64,000 nt of DNA from Mesorhizobium zhangyense. Its GTDB lineage: Bacteria; Pseudomonadota; Alphaproteobacteria; Rhizobiales; Rhizobiaceae. Made by a program: the position numbers and the translations under genes. Shown here piece after piece: positions 25,229 through 34,215 of this stretch (position 1 is its first letter; each line of letters opens with the position of its first letter). The notes under the pieces are model-generated. The model had not been told where the DNA came from. It searched no databases and saw only the letters and a program-made list of their open reading frames with translations. The DNA lies in the NCBI RefSeq assembly GCF_011045115.1, contig NZ_JAAKZG010000010.1:124001-188000 (forward strand), given 5' to 3'.

Positions 25229-26274
25229 GCCGCAGCAAGGGCATGCCGGCTGCGCGGCCTTCGGGCAGTTTAAGCATGACCGGCAGGAGCAGGCTTCTCG
25301 CCCTGCTCCTTGTTTTATGTCTGCTTGTCGCGATATCGATGTGGGCTGTCACCCTCGGGACGGTGCGCATCCCGCTCCGGTCGGTAGGGAATGCGATCTT
25401 CGGTTTCGATGGCTCGCGCGAGCACCTGCTGGTGATGACGATCCGGCTCCCGCGCGTGCTTGCAGCCCTGCTCGCAGGCAGCGCACTCGCGGTATCCGGC
25501 GCAATCATGCAGGCAGTAACGAACAATCCGCTCGCCTCGCCGGGCTTGCTCGGCATCAATGCGGGCGCAGCCTTCACCGTCGTGTTGGTCATGACCCTCT
25601 TCGGGACGGGAACCAGCGACATCTATCTGTGGTACGCATTTTTCGGAGCCGGCTGCGCCGCGATCGTGGTCTACGGGCTCGGTTCTTTCGGCTTGGCTGG
25701 TCAATCGACCGTCGGGCTTGTTCTCGCCGGCGCGATCGTCGCGACATTCCTGACGGCCCTGACGAGCGCCGTTCTCATCTTCGACCAGAGCACATTGGAT
25801 ACTGTTCGGTTCTGGACGGCGGGGTCCGTAGCGGGCCGAACCATGGCACAGGCCGCTGCGGTCGCGCCCTACATCCTGATAGGGCTTGCGGCCGCCCTTC
25901 TCCTCGGCCGGCACTTGGTCACCTTGAGCCTCGGCGCCGATGCAGCGCGGTCGCTCGGACAGAACCCTCTGGCCTGGCGCGCGATTGCCGTCGTCCTCAT
26001 CATCCTGCTCGCCGGCAGCGCCGTCGCCCTCGCCGGCCCGATCGGCTTCGTCGGGCTTGTCGTTCCCCATATCGCGCGCCTGACGATCGGCGTTGATTAT
26101 CGCTGGATCATCCCGTTCAGCGCGCTCGGCGGCGCTCTGCTGGTGGTAGGCGCAGATACCGTCGGACGCATGCTCTTCACCAGCCAGAATTTCCCGGTGG
26201 GCGTGATAATCGCTTTGATCGGCGCACCGTTCTTTCTCTGGTTGGCCCGAAACAAGGCGGGAGGTGCGACATGA
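25225..26274 (+). CDS. FecCD-family siderophore permease, first subunit
   Basis: 349 residues, about ten helices. FecCD signatures include IRLPRVLAALLAGSALAVSG, NPLASPGLLGINAGA, and ALAGPIGFVGLVVPHIARLT. Its ATG overlaps the preceding stop (ATGA), showing translational coupling. It forms a heterodimeric inner-membrane channel with the next gene product. Confidence 0.92.
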   Translation: MSRSKGMPAARPSGSLSMTGRSRLLALLLVLCLLVAISMWAVTLGTVRIPLRSVGNAIFGFDGSREHLLVMTIRLPRVLAALLAGSALAVSGAIMQAVTNNPLASPGLLGINAGAAFTVVLVMTLFGTGTSDIYLWYAFFGAGCAAIVVYGLGSFGLAGQSTVGLVLAGAIVATFLTALTSAVLIFDQSTLDTVRFWTAGSVAGRTMAQAAAVAPYILIGLAAALLLGRHLVTLSLGADAARSLGQNPLAWRAIAVVLIILLAGSAVALAGPIGFVGLVVPHIARLTIGVDYRWIIPFSALGGALLVVGADTVGRMLFTSQNFPVGVIIALIGAPFFLWLARNKAGGAT

Positions 26275-27257
26275 CGCGGTTGCTCACCGTCCTGATTTTT
26301 CTCCTCATCGGCTTGATCTTGGCCAGCCTGGCATTCGGGGACATACCCCTGTCCTGGCGCGAGCTCTTCGAAACGATCACAGGATCGCCGGAGGCAAACT
26401 TACAGAACGTGATGATCGTCTTCGATCTGCGCCTCCCGCGGGTGCTGCTCGCTCTTCTCGTCGGCGCTGCGCTCGCGACGGCCGGCACGATCGCGCTGGC
26501 AGTCATGCGCAATCCACTTGCGGAGCCGGGCGTGCTGGGTATCAACAGCGGCGCGGCAGCCGCGGTGATGGTTGTCATCGTACTACTTCAGGATCCGCCC
26601 GCCGCCCTGCTGCCGGCAGCCGGATTCCTCGGCGCGGTCGCTATGACGGCGGCCGTATACCTTTTGTCATGGCGCGGCGGCACGTCGTCGCTGCGCATCA
26701 TCCTCATCGGCATTGGCCTCAGTTCGCTTGCCGGTGCGGCCACGACTTTGCTTTCGACCTTCGGGGAGATCGGCGATGTCCAGCGGGCGATGATCTGGCT
26801 GGCCGGAAGTGTCTACGACGCCAATATCCTTAAAGTGAGACTGCTGTTCTTCTGGTTGATCATACCTATGGCGCTGGCATGGATGTCGTCGCGCGAACTC
26901 GACCTCATTCGCTTCGGCGACAATTCCGCGCGGAGCCTCGGCCAGCGGGTCGATCTGGTTCGCGGTGTCATGATCCTGCTGTGCACGCTCATTTCCGGTG
27001 CGGCCGTCGCGGCCGCAGGGCTGGTCGGCTTCGTCGGCCTCGTCGCGCCGCATATCGCCAGCCGGCTGGTCGGCCCGTCGCATGCCAGGATATTTCCGGT
27101 CGCCGCGCTGACCGGTGCAAGCCTTGTGGCATCGGCCGATCTCGTCGGGCGCGTGATCATCGCGCCGGCTCAGTTGCCAGCCGGAATCGTCACGGGCCTG
27201 ATCGGAGCTCCCTTCTTCGCATATCTTCTATGGGGTCGCCGTCATGCCCGTGAATGA
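26271..27257 (+). CDS. FecCD-family siderophore permease, second subunit
   Basis: 328 residues. Repeats the same signatures as its partner: LRLPRVLLALLVGAALATAG, NPLAEPGVLGINSGA, and AAAGLVGFVGLVAPHIASRL. ATGA overlap with the first permease gene. Two different subunits encoded in tandem is the FecC/FecD or FepD/FepG arrangement. Confidence 0.92.
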   Translation: MTRLLTVLIFLLIGLILASLAFGDIPLSWRELFETITGSPEANLQNVMIVFDLRLPRVLLALLVGAALATAGTIALAVMRNPLAEPGVLGINSGAAAAVMVVIVLLQDPPAALLPAAGFLGAVAMTAAVYLLSWRGGTSSLRIILIGIGLSSLAGAATTLLSTFGEIGDVQRAMIWLAGSVYDANILKVRLLFFWLIIPMALAWMSSRELDLIRFGDNSARSLGQRVDLVRGVMILLCTLISGAAVAAAGLVGFVGLVAPHIASRLVGPSHARIFPVAALTGASLVASADLVGRVIIAPAQLPAGIVTGLIGAPFFAYLLWGRRHARE

Positions 27258-28041
27258 CAAGAACACACCGGCGAAGCTGACGGGGCAGTGCGTATCCATT
27301 GCCTATGGTCAACACCGGATCGTCGAGGATCTCGACCTCATCGTGCCCGAGCGTCGCTTCACAGCGCTGATCGGGCCGAACGGCAGCGGCAAATCCACCG
27401 TCCTGCGCACCTTCGCCGGCCTCATGGCGAAAGCCGACGGGACCATCCTGCTCGATGGCCACAGCATCGATACGCTCTCCACCAAGGAGATGGCTAAACG
27501 TGTCGGCGTCCTTCTTCAGGGACCGGTGGCGCCTGAGGGGCTGACGGTGCGCGACCTCGTGCAGCAGGGCCGCTATCCGCACCGATCGTTGTTCGGGCGC
27601 TGGTCGGAGCAGGATCAGGACGCCTGCGAAGAGGCTCTGATGTTGACCGGCATGACGACGCTCGCAGATACGGCGCTCGACAGTCTTTCTGGAGGGCAGC
27701 GCCAGCGCGCATGGATCGCAATGACACTGGCCCAGCAGGGAGAGGTTCTCCTGCTCGACGAGCCGACAACCTATCTCGATCTCGCGCACCAGATCGAGTT
27801 GATGAACCTGATAACGGTTCTGGTGCACAAGCACGGCAAGACCGTCGTCGCAGTTCTGCACGATATCAACCAGGCGGCCCGCTACGCCGAGCACGTCGTC
27901 ATACTGAAGGGCGGGAAGATCACAGCCGCCGGACCGCCCGACGAGGTGATATCAGCCGAGGCGATTGCGGATGTGTTCGGCGTCAAGTCGGTCATTATCC
28001 GCGATCCGGTCGCTGGAACACCGCTGTGCGTCCCTCTGTAG
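27244..28041 (+). CDS. siderophore ABC transporter ATP-binding protein
   Basis: 265 residues of the FecE/FepC type. Walker A is GPNGSGKST, the signature LSGGQRQRAWIAMTLAQ, Walker B VLLLDEPTTYLDLAHQIELM, and the switch His is in AVLHDINQAARY. The start overlaps the second permease by 14 bases. It powers uptake by the two FecCD subunits. Confidence 0.92.
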   Translation: MPVNDKNTPAKLTGQCVSIAYGQHRIVEDLDLIVPERRFTALIGPNGSGKSTVLRTFAGLMAKADGTILLDGHSIDTLSTKEMAKRVGVLLQGPVAPEGLTVRDLVQQGRYPHRSLFGRWSEQDQDACEEALMLTGMTTLADTALDSLSGGQRQRAWIAMTLAQQGEVLLLDEPTTYLDLAHQIELMNLITVLVHKHGKTVVAVLHDINQAARYAEHVVILKGGKITAAGPPDEVISAEAIADVFGVKSVIIRDPVAGTPLCVPL

Positions 28042-28364
28042 GGTGCGAAGAATCCTGACAGCTATCGTTTTGCTGTTACAAAAATGCAACATGACCCGCT
28101 TTTTTAAGGCGCAAGCCGAGATCGGAATTTCGCCCTTCTGCAGGGAATCGGGTAACAAAATCAGGCATAAAGATGACTTTTACAGTCTTGTTTTAGCGTC
28201 GCCCGGGTAGCCACCTTCGAACCATTCTAACCTATTGCACTTGCAGGCATTTTACAGATTCGATAGCCATTTCAAACGTTGCTGCCAAGGGAATGTGCAG
28301 GCTCTCAGCGCCTGGAAGTACCGGATAATTGCGTGTTCATCATTGGATCAGGAATAGAGTGCCA
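28042..28364. other. intergenic region before the sigma-factor gene
   Basis: About 320 bases, more A/T-rich than its neighbours. No gene and no clean terminator seen after the ATPase gene. It probably carries the promoter of the sigma/anti-sigma pair and an iron-responsive site, but I could not assign one. Confidence 0.4.
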
Positions 28365-28904
28365 ATGTCGAGTTCCCCCTCCCCGCTCGCTTGGGACAAT
28401 CTTGAAAGCAATGATCTTCTGAACCGGGCGATGGAGGCGCATTATGCCGACATCATGGCCGCGGTCAGACGCAAGGGGCATCCACGTTCCACCGTCATGG
28501 ACGTCGTTCACGATCTCTACGTCAAGCTTGCAGCCCAGCCCGACATCCTGCGCAACAAGCGGTCGATCAAAGCTTTCCTCTGCCGTTCTGCCATCAATCT
28601 CGGAATAGACAGGTTACGGCGAGAGAGCATGGAAGCGCGCCTCTTTTCCGGCACCGAACGAGAGGCTTTGTCGGTCGCCAGTGTTGGGACGGCGCCAGAC
28701 CGTCAGCTCGAGATCGAAGCCCGGGTCGCCATTCTTCGCGATGCAATTGCCGAGCTGCCGACCCGCCGCCGCGTCGTCTTCATCCTGCACCGGCTGCACC
28801 ATCTTTCCCCTGACGAGATCGCGGCAAAACTCAACATTTCCCGGAATATGGTCGATCGCCACCTTCGTCGGGCGTTCGCCCACTGCCTCGACTGCCTTCT
28901 TTAG
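28365..28904 (+). CDS. FecI-like ECF sigma factor
   Basis: 179 residues from ATG 28365 (the frame opens at 28329). Region 2 is AMEAHYADIMAAVRRKG then VMDVVHDLYVKLAAQP and FLCRSAINLGIDRLRRES; region 4 is AIAELPTRRRVVFILHRLHH then LSPDEIAAKLNISRNMVDRH LRRAFAHCL, ending like iron-starvation sigma factors. It would direct RNA polymerase to the receptor gene when the ferric siderophore is bound outside. Unlike fecIRA, the regulators lie downstream of the transport genes. Confidence 0.9.
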   Translation: MSSSPSPLAWDNLESNDLLNRAMEAHYADIMAAVRRKGHPRSTVMDVVHDLYVKLAAQPDILRNKRSIKAFLCRSAINLGIDRLRRESMEARLFSGTEREALSVASVGTAPDRQLEIEARVAILRDAIAELPTRRRVVFILHRLHHLSPDEIAAKLNISRNMVDRHLRRAFAHCLDCLL

Positions 28905-28975
28905 ATCGAGTACGAGTCCCTAATTGGCGATGCCAACCGTCTACTAGGCAGGACTGGATGCTGCTGGAGAAGCCA

Positions 28976-29929
28976 ATGCCGGGCAATAGAGCGACCCGAG
29001 CTCAGCGAAAATGCAACGCAGAGGCAGCGGACTGGATTTTGCGCAACGCCGACCTCAAGCAATCCGTCGAAGACAAAGATCGCTTCAGGCAATGGTTGGA
29101 CCAGGACCCGGAAAATCGTCGCGCTTACAGTGCCGCAGAACGCCTGCTGGGCGACGCGCGCAAGGCGATTGAATCCGACCCGGCTCTGCTCAACATCAAC
29201 GTCAAACCCCGCAGTACAGCCAAGCCGCTCGCGGTATCGCTACTCTTGCTCGCCTGCGCCGCCACGGCCTTCCTGATGCTCGACGGGCCGATGCTCCTGC
29301 AGGCGGATGCGATTGCGGGAACCGACGAAATGCCTAGCCTTACGCTCGAGGACGGCTCGACCGTACAGCTCAACGCCTCCTCCGCGATCGCCGTCAATTT
29401 CGACGGGAAGCAGCGAAATATCCGGCTCCTGCGCGGGCAGGCTTTCTTTCAGGTTGCACATGCACCGGAGCGGCCTTTCACCGTCCAGGCCGGCACTACC
29501 CGTGTCACGGCATTGGGAACGGCCTTTGACGTACGTTTGGGCGAAGCCGATACGGAGGTGACCGTCACAGAAAACTCAGTCCTGGTGGAGTCGAACGACG
29601 CCACCAGGTCTTCCGTGCGCGTCACGCAAGGCGAACAAGCCACTTATGACCGCAACAGCGGCAAGACAGCAATCCAGCCTGTCGACCGCCTCGTGGCTCT
29701 GGCCTGGCAACGCGGGCAGATCGCCGTGGAAAACGCCCCGCTGTCCTATGTCGTGGAAGAGATGAACCGCCACTTTTCCGGGCGGATCGTCGTCGCCGGC
29801 ACCGCGCTCGCACAACGCCGCGTGAGTGGCACGATAGCGATCGCCGATATCGACGCTGCGCTCGCGTTCATCAAACAGGCACTCACTGTGAAAGCGACCC
29901 GGATTGGCCCTCTGATCATCATTCGCTAG
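28976..29929 (+). CDS. FecR-like anti-sigma/sigma regulator
   Basis: 317 residues. The N-terminal cytoplasmic DUF4880 part (AADWILRNADLKQSVEDKDR then FRQWLDQDPENRRAYSAAER) is followed by one membrane helix (AVSLLLLACAATAFLML) and the periplasmic FecR domain (LEDGSTVQLNASSAIAVNF, RGQAFFQVAH, RVTALGTAFDV). The tail includes an STN-like segment (VSGTIAIADIDAALAFIKQA). ATG at 28976 follows GGAGA. It links the STN domain of the receptor to the sigma factor encoded 71 bases upstream. Confidence 0.9.
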   Translation: MPGNRATRAQRKCNAEAADWILRNADLKQSVEDKDRFRQWLDQDPENRRAYSAAERLLGDARKAIESDPALLNINVKPRSTAKPLAVSLLLLACAATAFLMLDGPMLLQADAIAGTDEMPSLTLEDGSTVQLNASSAIAVNFDGKQRNIRLLRGQAFFQVAHAPERPFTVQAGTTRVTALGTAFDVRLGEADTEVTVTENSVLVESNDATRSSVRVTQGEQATYDRNSGKTAIQPVDRLVALAWQRGQIAVENAPLSYVVEEMNRHFSGRIVVAGTALAQRRVSGTIAIADIDAALAFIKQALTVKATRIGPLIIIR

Positions 29930-30028
29930 TGGGTCGCCTCGGAGGGCAAGGACTAGGAATTGTGATGGGTTTCCTCGTGCATCTTATACGACGTTCGGCG
30001 AACGGAGCATGAACATCCGAAAGGTGCT

Positions 30029-30747
30029 GTGCGGGTTTCGACCTCATTTCAGATCGCCAGTGCCGTCAACGTGTCGGCGAGCTCAGCCTATCGAGACGTT
30101 CAGGGGCTGGTGCATGCTGGCTTTCTCGACCCCGTAACCGGAGCCGGCTATGCCCTGGGCCGGCTTTCATTGCCTTCGACCAGATCATTCGAAGCAGCGA
30201 TCCGCTGATAGCGGTCGCCACGCCGGTGATGCGGCACCTGCTGGAAAGTACAACCCACAAAGCGAGCGTCGTGCTATGCTGGCGCTTCCGCGACCAGGTC
30301 ATGTGTCTGCATCAGGAACAGGGGGACGCACCCCATCCCGTGTCGAGTTATGGCCAGGGTGTCGCAATGCCATTCTTTCGCGGTGCATCATCGAAGGCCA
30401 TCCTGGCCCACCTCGACGACAGATCACTCAAGAGGATCTACCTCGAAAACGAAATGCTCATCCGCGAGGGTGAAGGGCCGCAAAACTGGAAGCAATTCAA
30501 AGCCGCCCTGCGCGGCATCCAGCGCGATGGGTTTGCTATCACAGTGGCCGAAGTTGCGGAGGGACGCGTCGGTATCGCCGCTCCAATCCTGATGAACAAA
30601 CGGGTTGTGGCTGGCGTCAGCATGGTGTTCGAAAGCGGCCAGGTCGATGCCGTGGGGCAGGCCGGTTTCCCCCAGCAGGTCGTTGCGGCAGCCGAGAGAA
30701 TTTCCCTGGCCCTGTCTGAAGATCCAGGCACGATTTCTCGCGGTTAG
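30029..30747 (+). pseudogene. IclR-family regulator, frameshifted
   Basis: The N-terminal winged-helix part is in one frame (FQIASAVNVSASSAYRDVQG then LVHAGFLDPVTGAGYALG) and the effector domain in another (DPLIAVATPVMRHLLESTTH to the end). The break is near 30158-30163: GGGCCGGC where GGGCCCGGC would restore the frame, a one-base loss. The start is uncertain (GTG 30029 is possible) and the first helix is missing. The last codons lie inside the 123-bp direct repeat, so its true C-terminus may have been replaced. Confidence 0.7.
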
Positions 30748-30847
30748 CTGCCATTCGCCGCGCGCAAGGTGGAAATCACTTTGTGTCAAAAGTGGACGGC
30801 TCCCTAATCTACAGAGGGAGCTGCGTAGCCGCAAAACAGCTAATCGG
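30725..30847 (+). repeat. 123-bp direct repeat, left copy
   Basis: Nearly identical to 63308-63429 (one substitution and one missing base). The left copy begins in the last codons of the frameshifted iclR gene and ends where a truncated M20 peptidase gene begins. It contains a hairpin (GGCTCCCT...AGGGAGCT) and an A/T-rich TTTGTGTCAAAAG segment. It bounds a 32.5-kb block on the left. Confidence 0.9.
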
Positions 30848-31107
30848 GAGTTGTCATGTTATCGAGCGTTGAGCCCGTCGGACGGCACCGGTGCAGTAAG
30901 CAGCGTATCGCCAAAGCCCTCCAACGGCAGCGTTGTGGTCTTGATGCCATGATCGGCGAAGAACTTGGACAGGAGCATGCCGACAGCATCGACACCAACC
31001 TTGTCATAGGATCCGGAATAGGTGTTCACCGAAGTCGCGAGCAAGGACATCATGCTTTCCTGCTGCGACGAAATCCATTCGAAAATGGCGGCTTCACGAC
31101 GCTTCAT
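30848..31107 (-). pseudogene. M20-family peptidase, N-terminal piece only
   Basis: The gene starts at 31107 with ATGA overlapping the ABC ATPase stop and encodes MKRREAAIFEWISSQQESMM then AVGMLLSKFFADHGIKTTTL PLEGFGDTLL, the typical first 70 residues of glutamate-carboxypeptidase-like M20 enzymes. It then runs into unrelated sequence (stop at 30859) where the 123-bp repeat begins. All metal ligands are lost. The operon it belonged to (SDR, two permeases, ATPase) is intact upstream. Confidence 0.75.
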
Positions 31108-31889
31108 CTGCCCTGTCCCCGATCAGCCTGCTGACTGTTGGAAATGAATTTGCGAAACCGCTCCGATTTCGAATTGCCAAACACCAAGTCTGTAGGGCCG
31201 TCCTCTTCAATGACGCCCTCGTGTAGAAAGATCACGCGGTTCGCGACATCCCGGGCGAATGCTATCTCGTGCGTGACCAGAAGCATGGTACGCCCCTCGT
31301 TTGCGAGCGACCGCATTACCGCCAGCACCTCGCCAACCCTTTCCGGATCGAGAGCGGAGGTCGGCTCATCGAACAGCATCACCTGAGGATGCATCGCCAA
31401 AGCTCTTGCGATCGCGGCGCGCTGCTGCTGCCCACCCGAAAGGTGGGACGGATAGGCATTACGCTTGTCGGCGATTCCGACTTTCTCCAGCAGGGCGATC
31501 GCTTCCGCGACGCATTCCGCCTTTGGGCGGCGCTGAACATGGACCGGCGCCTCGATGAGGTTTTCAAGAATGGTCATGTGGGACCATAGATTGAAGCTTT
31601 GAAAGACCATTGCCGCCCGCGAGCGGATGCCGTCGATCTGACGCTGATCGCCAATCGCAAGGCCGGTACCGTGCTTCTTTAGCTTTACAGTCTCCCCGCC
31701 GACCGCCACGTCGCCGGCGGTCGGGATTTCCAGCATGTTGATACAGCGCAGCATGGTGCTTTTGCCGGAGCCGGATGCGCCGAGGATCGCGATGACATCA
31801 CCCTTGTGCGCATCAAAGGAAATACCTTTGAGGACCTCGAGCGTCCCGAAGCTTTTGTGCAGGTTTCGGAGGGAAATCACAGGCTGCAT
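31104..31889 (-). CDS. polar amino acid-type ABC transporter ATP-binding protein
   Basis: 261 residues from ATG 31889 (the frame is open to 31913, overlapping the permease gene). HisP/GlnQ-type: Walker A GASGSGKST, the loop LWSHMTILENLIEAPVHVQR, signature LSGGQQQRAAIARALAMHP, Walker B VMLFDEPTSALDPE and switch LLVTHEIAFARDVANRVIFL. It energises the two permeases upstream. The binding protein is probably the one at 36925, on the other strand. Confidence 0.9.
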   Translation of the reverse strand: MQPVISLRNLHKSFGTLEVLKGISFDAHKGDVIAILGASGSGKSTMLRCINMLEIPTAGDVAVGGETVKLKKHGTGLAIGDQRQIDGIRSRAAMVFQSFNLWSHMTILENLIEAPVHVQRRPKAECVAEAIALLEKVGIADKRNAYPSHLSGGQQQRAAIARALAMHPQVMLFDEPTSALDPERVGEVLAVMRSLANEGRTMLLVTHEIAFARDVANRVIFLHEGVIEEDGPTDLVFGNSKSERFRKFISNSQQADRGQGR

Positions 31890-31899
31890 GTTAGCACCT

Positions 31900-32622
31900 T
31901 CAGTCATTGGCATGCTCCGGATTGCCGGTTGTGGGCACGCCTCTCAGATGCGGCGTCAGCCACCAGTCCAGCATCGATACGACACGCGTCAGCAAAAAAT
32001 TGATGATGAGGTAGATCGTCCCGGCAGCGATGAAGACCTCCACAGGCCGATAGGTCTCGGAGATCAGCCGCGCGGCGATGCCGGTGATTTCCATCATGGT
32101 GATGATCGAGACGAGCGACGTCGCCTTCACCATCAGGATCAGTTCATTGCCATATGCAGGTAACGCCTGACGCAACGCCAATGGCATGATGATCCGGCGG
32201 TAGAGAAGAAAGCCCGACATACCGCAGGCTTTTGCAGCTTCGATTTCACGCTTCGACACCGACTGCAACGCACCGCGCAGCACTTCGCTGCCATAGGCGG
32301 CGCCATTCAGGGACAGGGCCAAGATCCCGCACCAGTAGGCTTCCCGGAAAAACTGCCACAGGCCCAGGCTTTGCAATGTGGGACGAAACTGGCCCAGGCC
32401 GTAGTAGATCAGGAATATCTGCACCAGGAGCGGCGTGCCGCGAATGACGAAGACATAGGAGCCGGCGAGCATACGAACCAGGCGAAGGCGAGATACCTGC
32501 ATCAAGGCGATCAGCATGGCCAGCATCAGCCCGAGCAGAAAAGCGAAGGCCGTCAGCTCGAGTGTGAGCGGAACGCCGGAGAGCAACTGAAGAAAGCTGT
32601 CTCGGATGAAAAGCGTATCCAT
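31900..32622 (-). CDS. polar amino acid-type ABC permease (HisM-like)
   Basis: 240 residues, five helices, with the EAA loop in EVLRGALQSVSKREIEAAKA CGMSGFLLYRRIIMPLALRQ. GTPLLVQIFLIYYGLGQF is typical of the HAAT permease family. It starts at the stop of the other permease (single-base overlap at 32622). Confidence 0.9.
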   Translation of the reverse strand: MDTLFIRDSFLQLLSGVPLTLELTAFAFLLGLMLAMLIALMQVSRLRLVRMLAGSYVFVIRGTPLLVQIFLIYYGLGQFRPTLQSLGLWQFFREAYWCGILALSLNGAAYGSEVLRGALQSVSKREIEAAKACGMSGFLLYRRIIMPLALRQALPAYGNELILMVKATSLVSIITMMEITGIAARLISETYRPVEVFIAAGTIYLIINFLLTRVVSMLDWWLTPHLRGVPTTGNPEHAND

Positions 32623-33341
32623 CAGACGAGTCCTCCGGATATGCCGCGTCCCGCCCGTCGTTCAAGCCAGGAGAAGATGCGTTGCGACAACCATGTGATT
32701 GCCAGGAAAATAGCACCCGCAATGAGATAGAACTCAAACGGCTTGCGGGTCGATCCCGCTGCGATCTGGGCCTGGCGAAGAAGTTCGACCAGACCTGTTA
32801 CTGAAATCAGCGCCGATTCCTTCAGCGCCATCTGCCATATGTTGCCTATACCCGGCAGCGCATGACGAAAGACCTGCGGTGCGATGATACGGCGAAACAA
32901 GAGCAACTGGCCCATGCCGGCAGCTTTCCCCGCTTCGATTTCGCCTTTCGCCAGCACGCGGAAGGCTCCGCGAAACACTTCCGCCTGATAAGCGCCGGAA
33001 ACGACACCGATGGCGGTTGCCCCGGCCACGAAAGGCGGGACGCCAACAAAGCCTTCCTGCCCCCAGAGATTAAACAGCCCTGTGACGGCCATGCTGCCAC
33101 CGAAATAAAACAGATAAATCACAAGAAGATCGGGTATGCCGCGCAAAATTGTCGTGTACGCATCGGCAGACAGGCGAACCGGTAGACTGCCTGCAAGCTT
33201 TCCCCAGGCAACCACGGCACCGATGATGCCACCAATCAAGAAGCCGCAGACTGCGACAGCGACGGTCATGAAGGCGGCGGCAAGCAATGCGAAGCCCCAT
33301 CCGTCAGGTCCGAAACTCAACAGTTGCAGTAGCTCCATCAT
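32622..33341 (-). CDS. polar amino acid-type ABC permease (HisQ-like)
   Basis: 239 residues. Shares the family loop GIPDLLVIYLFYFGGS and the EAA motif EVFRGAFRVLAKGEIEAGKA AGMGQLLLFRRIIAPQVFRH. It lies 37 bases downstream of the SDR gene at 33379-34128 in one operon. Confidence 0.9.
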   Translation of the reverse strand: MMELLQLLSFGPDGWGFALLAAAFMTVAVAVCGFLIGGIIGAVVAWGKLAGSLPVRLSADAYTTILRGIPDLLVIYLFYFGGSMAVTGLFNLWGQEGFVGVPPFVAGATAIGVVSGAYQAEVFRGAFRVLAKGEIEAGKAAGMGQLLLFRRIIAPQVFRHALPGIGNIWQMALKESALISVTGLVELLRQAQIAAGSTRKPFEFYLIAGAIFLAITWLSQRIFSWLERRAGRGISGGLV

Positions 33342-33378
33342 CTTTGCCCTGTCCTCTTATAACCGGTTGGCTGGTGGC

Positions 33379-34128
33379 CTAGACGTTAAACTGGAAGCCG
33401 TCGACCGTCAGCGTCTGACCGGTCATGAAGCACGGTTCTGATGTGGCGAGAAACGTCACAAGGCGTGCCACGTCATCGGCACAACCGAGCCGGCCGAGGG
33501 CGATCCCCTTGATCACCTCTTCGGCACGATCTGTCACGTTCGTGTCGATTTCGGTGCGGATCACACCGGGGCATATCGCATTGATCGAAATCACCGGACC
33601 CAGCTCCTTGGCGAGTGCGCGGGTCATACCCAGAATGCCTGCCTTTGCAGCCGCATAGGCAAAGCGGCTGACGGCGGCCGTTACTCCACCTGATAGCGCG
33701 TTCAGCGACGACATTGAGACGATACGCCCGTTGCCCTGACGAAGCATATGGGGAGCGGTATGCTGGATATAGTTGAAGCAGCTCTTCAGGTTGACGGCGA
33801 TCGCCCGATCGAAATCGTCCTCGGAAATCTCCAGAATACCAACCGGCGCCGAACGCCCTGCGTTGTTCAGCAGAAAGTCGATGCGACCGAACGACTGGAT
33901 CGTTTCGGCCACGATCTCACCCGCGCGCCGATGGCTTGAGACGTCGGCAATGAATGTCAGCGCCTGCTGGCCGAGCGTACCAATTTCCTCGGCGGTGTCG
34001 GCGAGTTCCTTTTCGAGCAGATCAACCAGAACCAGGGAATAACCGGCCCGTGCCAAATCCATCGCACATGCCTTGCCGATCCCTCGCGCCGCACCGGTGA
34101 CGATTGCGACCTTCTGTTGTGCACTCAT
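33379..34128 (-). CDS. SDR family oxidoreductase
   Basis: 249 residues. TGAARGIG cofactor loop, LLNNAGRSAPVG, catalytic SMSSLNALSGG and YAAAKAG (Tyr and Lys), and the end PCFMTGQTLTVDGFQFNV. ATG at 34128 follows AAGGAG. First gene of the minus-strand operon that contains the ABC permeases and ATPase; a second SDR gene lies divergently at 35003, so the pathway has two dehydrogenation steps or two epimer-specific enzymes. Confidence 0.9.
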   Translation of the reverse strand: MSAQQKVAIVTGAARGIGKACAMDLARAGYSLVLVDLLEKELADTAEEIGTLGQQALTFIADVSSHRRAGEIVAETIQSFGRIDFLLNNAGRSAPVGILEISEDDFDRAIAVNLKSCFNYIQHTAPHMLRQGNGRIVSMSSLNALSGGVTAAVSRFAYAAAKAGILGMTRALAKELGPVISINAICPGVIRTEIDTNVTDRAEEVIKGIALGRLGCADDVARLVTFLATSEPCFMTGQTLTVDGFQFNV

Positions 34129-34199
34129 ATTCAAACTGCTCCTTTTCAATAATCCAGGAACATGGTATGGCTCCATTTGTATTCTTCAATGCGAATTTG

Positions 34200-34215
34200 G
34201 TTCATATATATGAAC
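34200..34215. promoter_or_regulatory. perfect 16-bp palindrome, candidate IclR operator
   Basis: GTTCATATATATGAAC, overlapping the iclR start codon (ATG at 34210) and lying 72 bases before the divergent SDR-ABC operon. A related 16-mer (ATTCACATGTGTGAAC) occurs at 36787 upstream of the binding-protein gene. It fits autoregulation by the IclR protein and control of the divergent operon. Confidence 0.6.
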
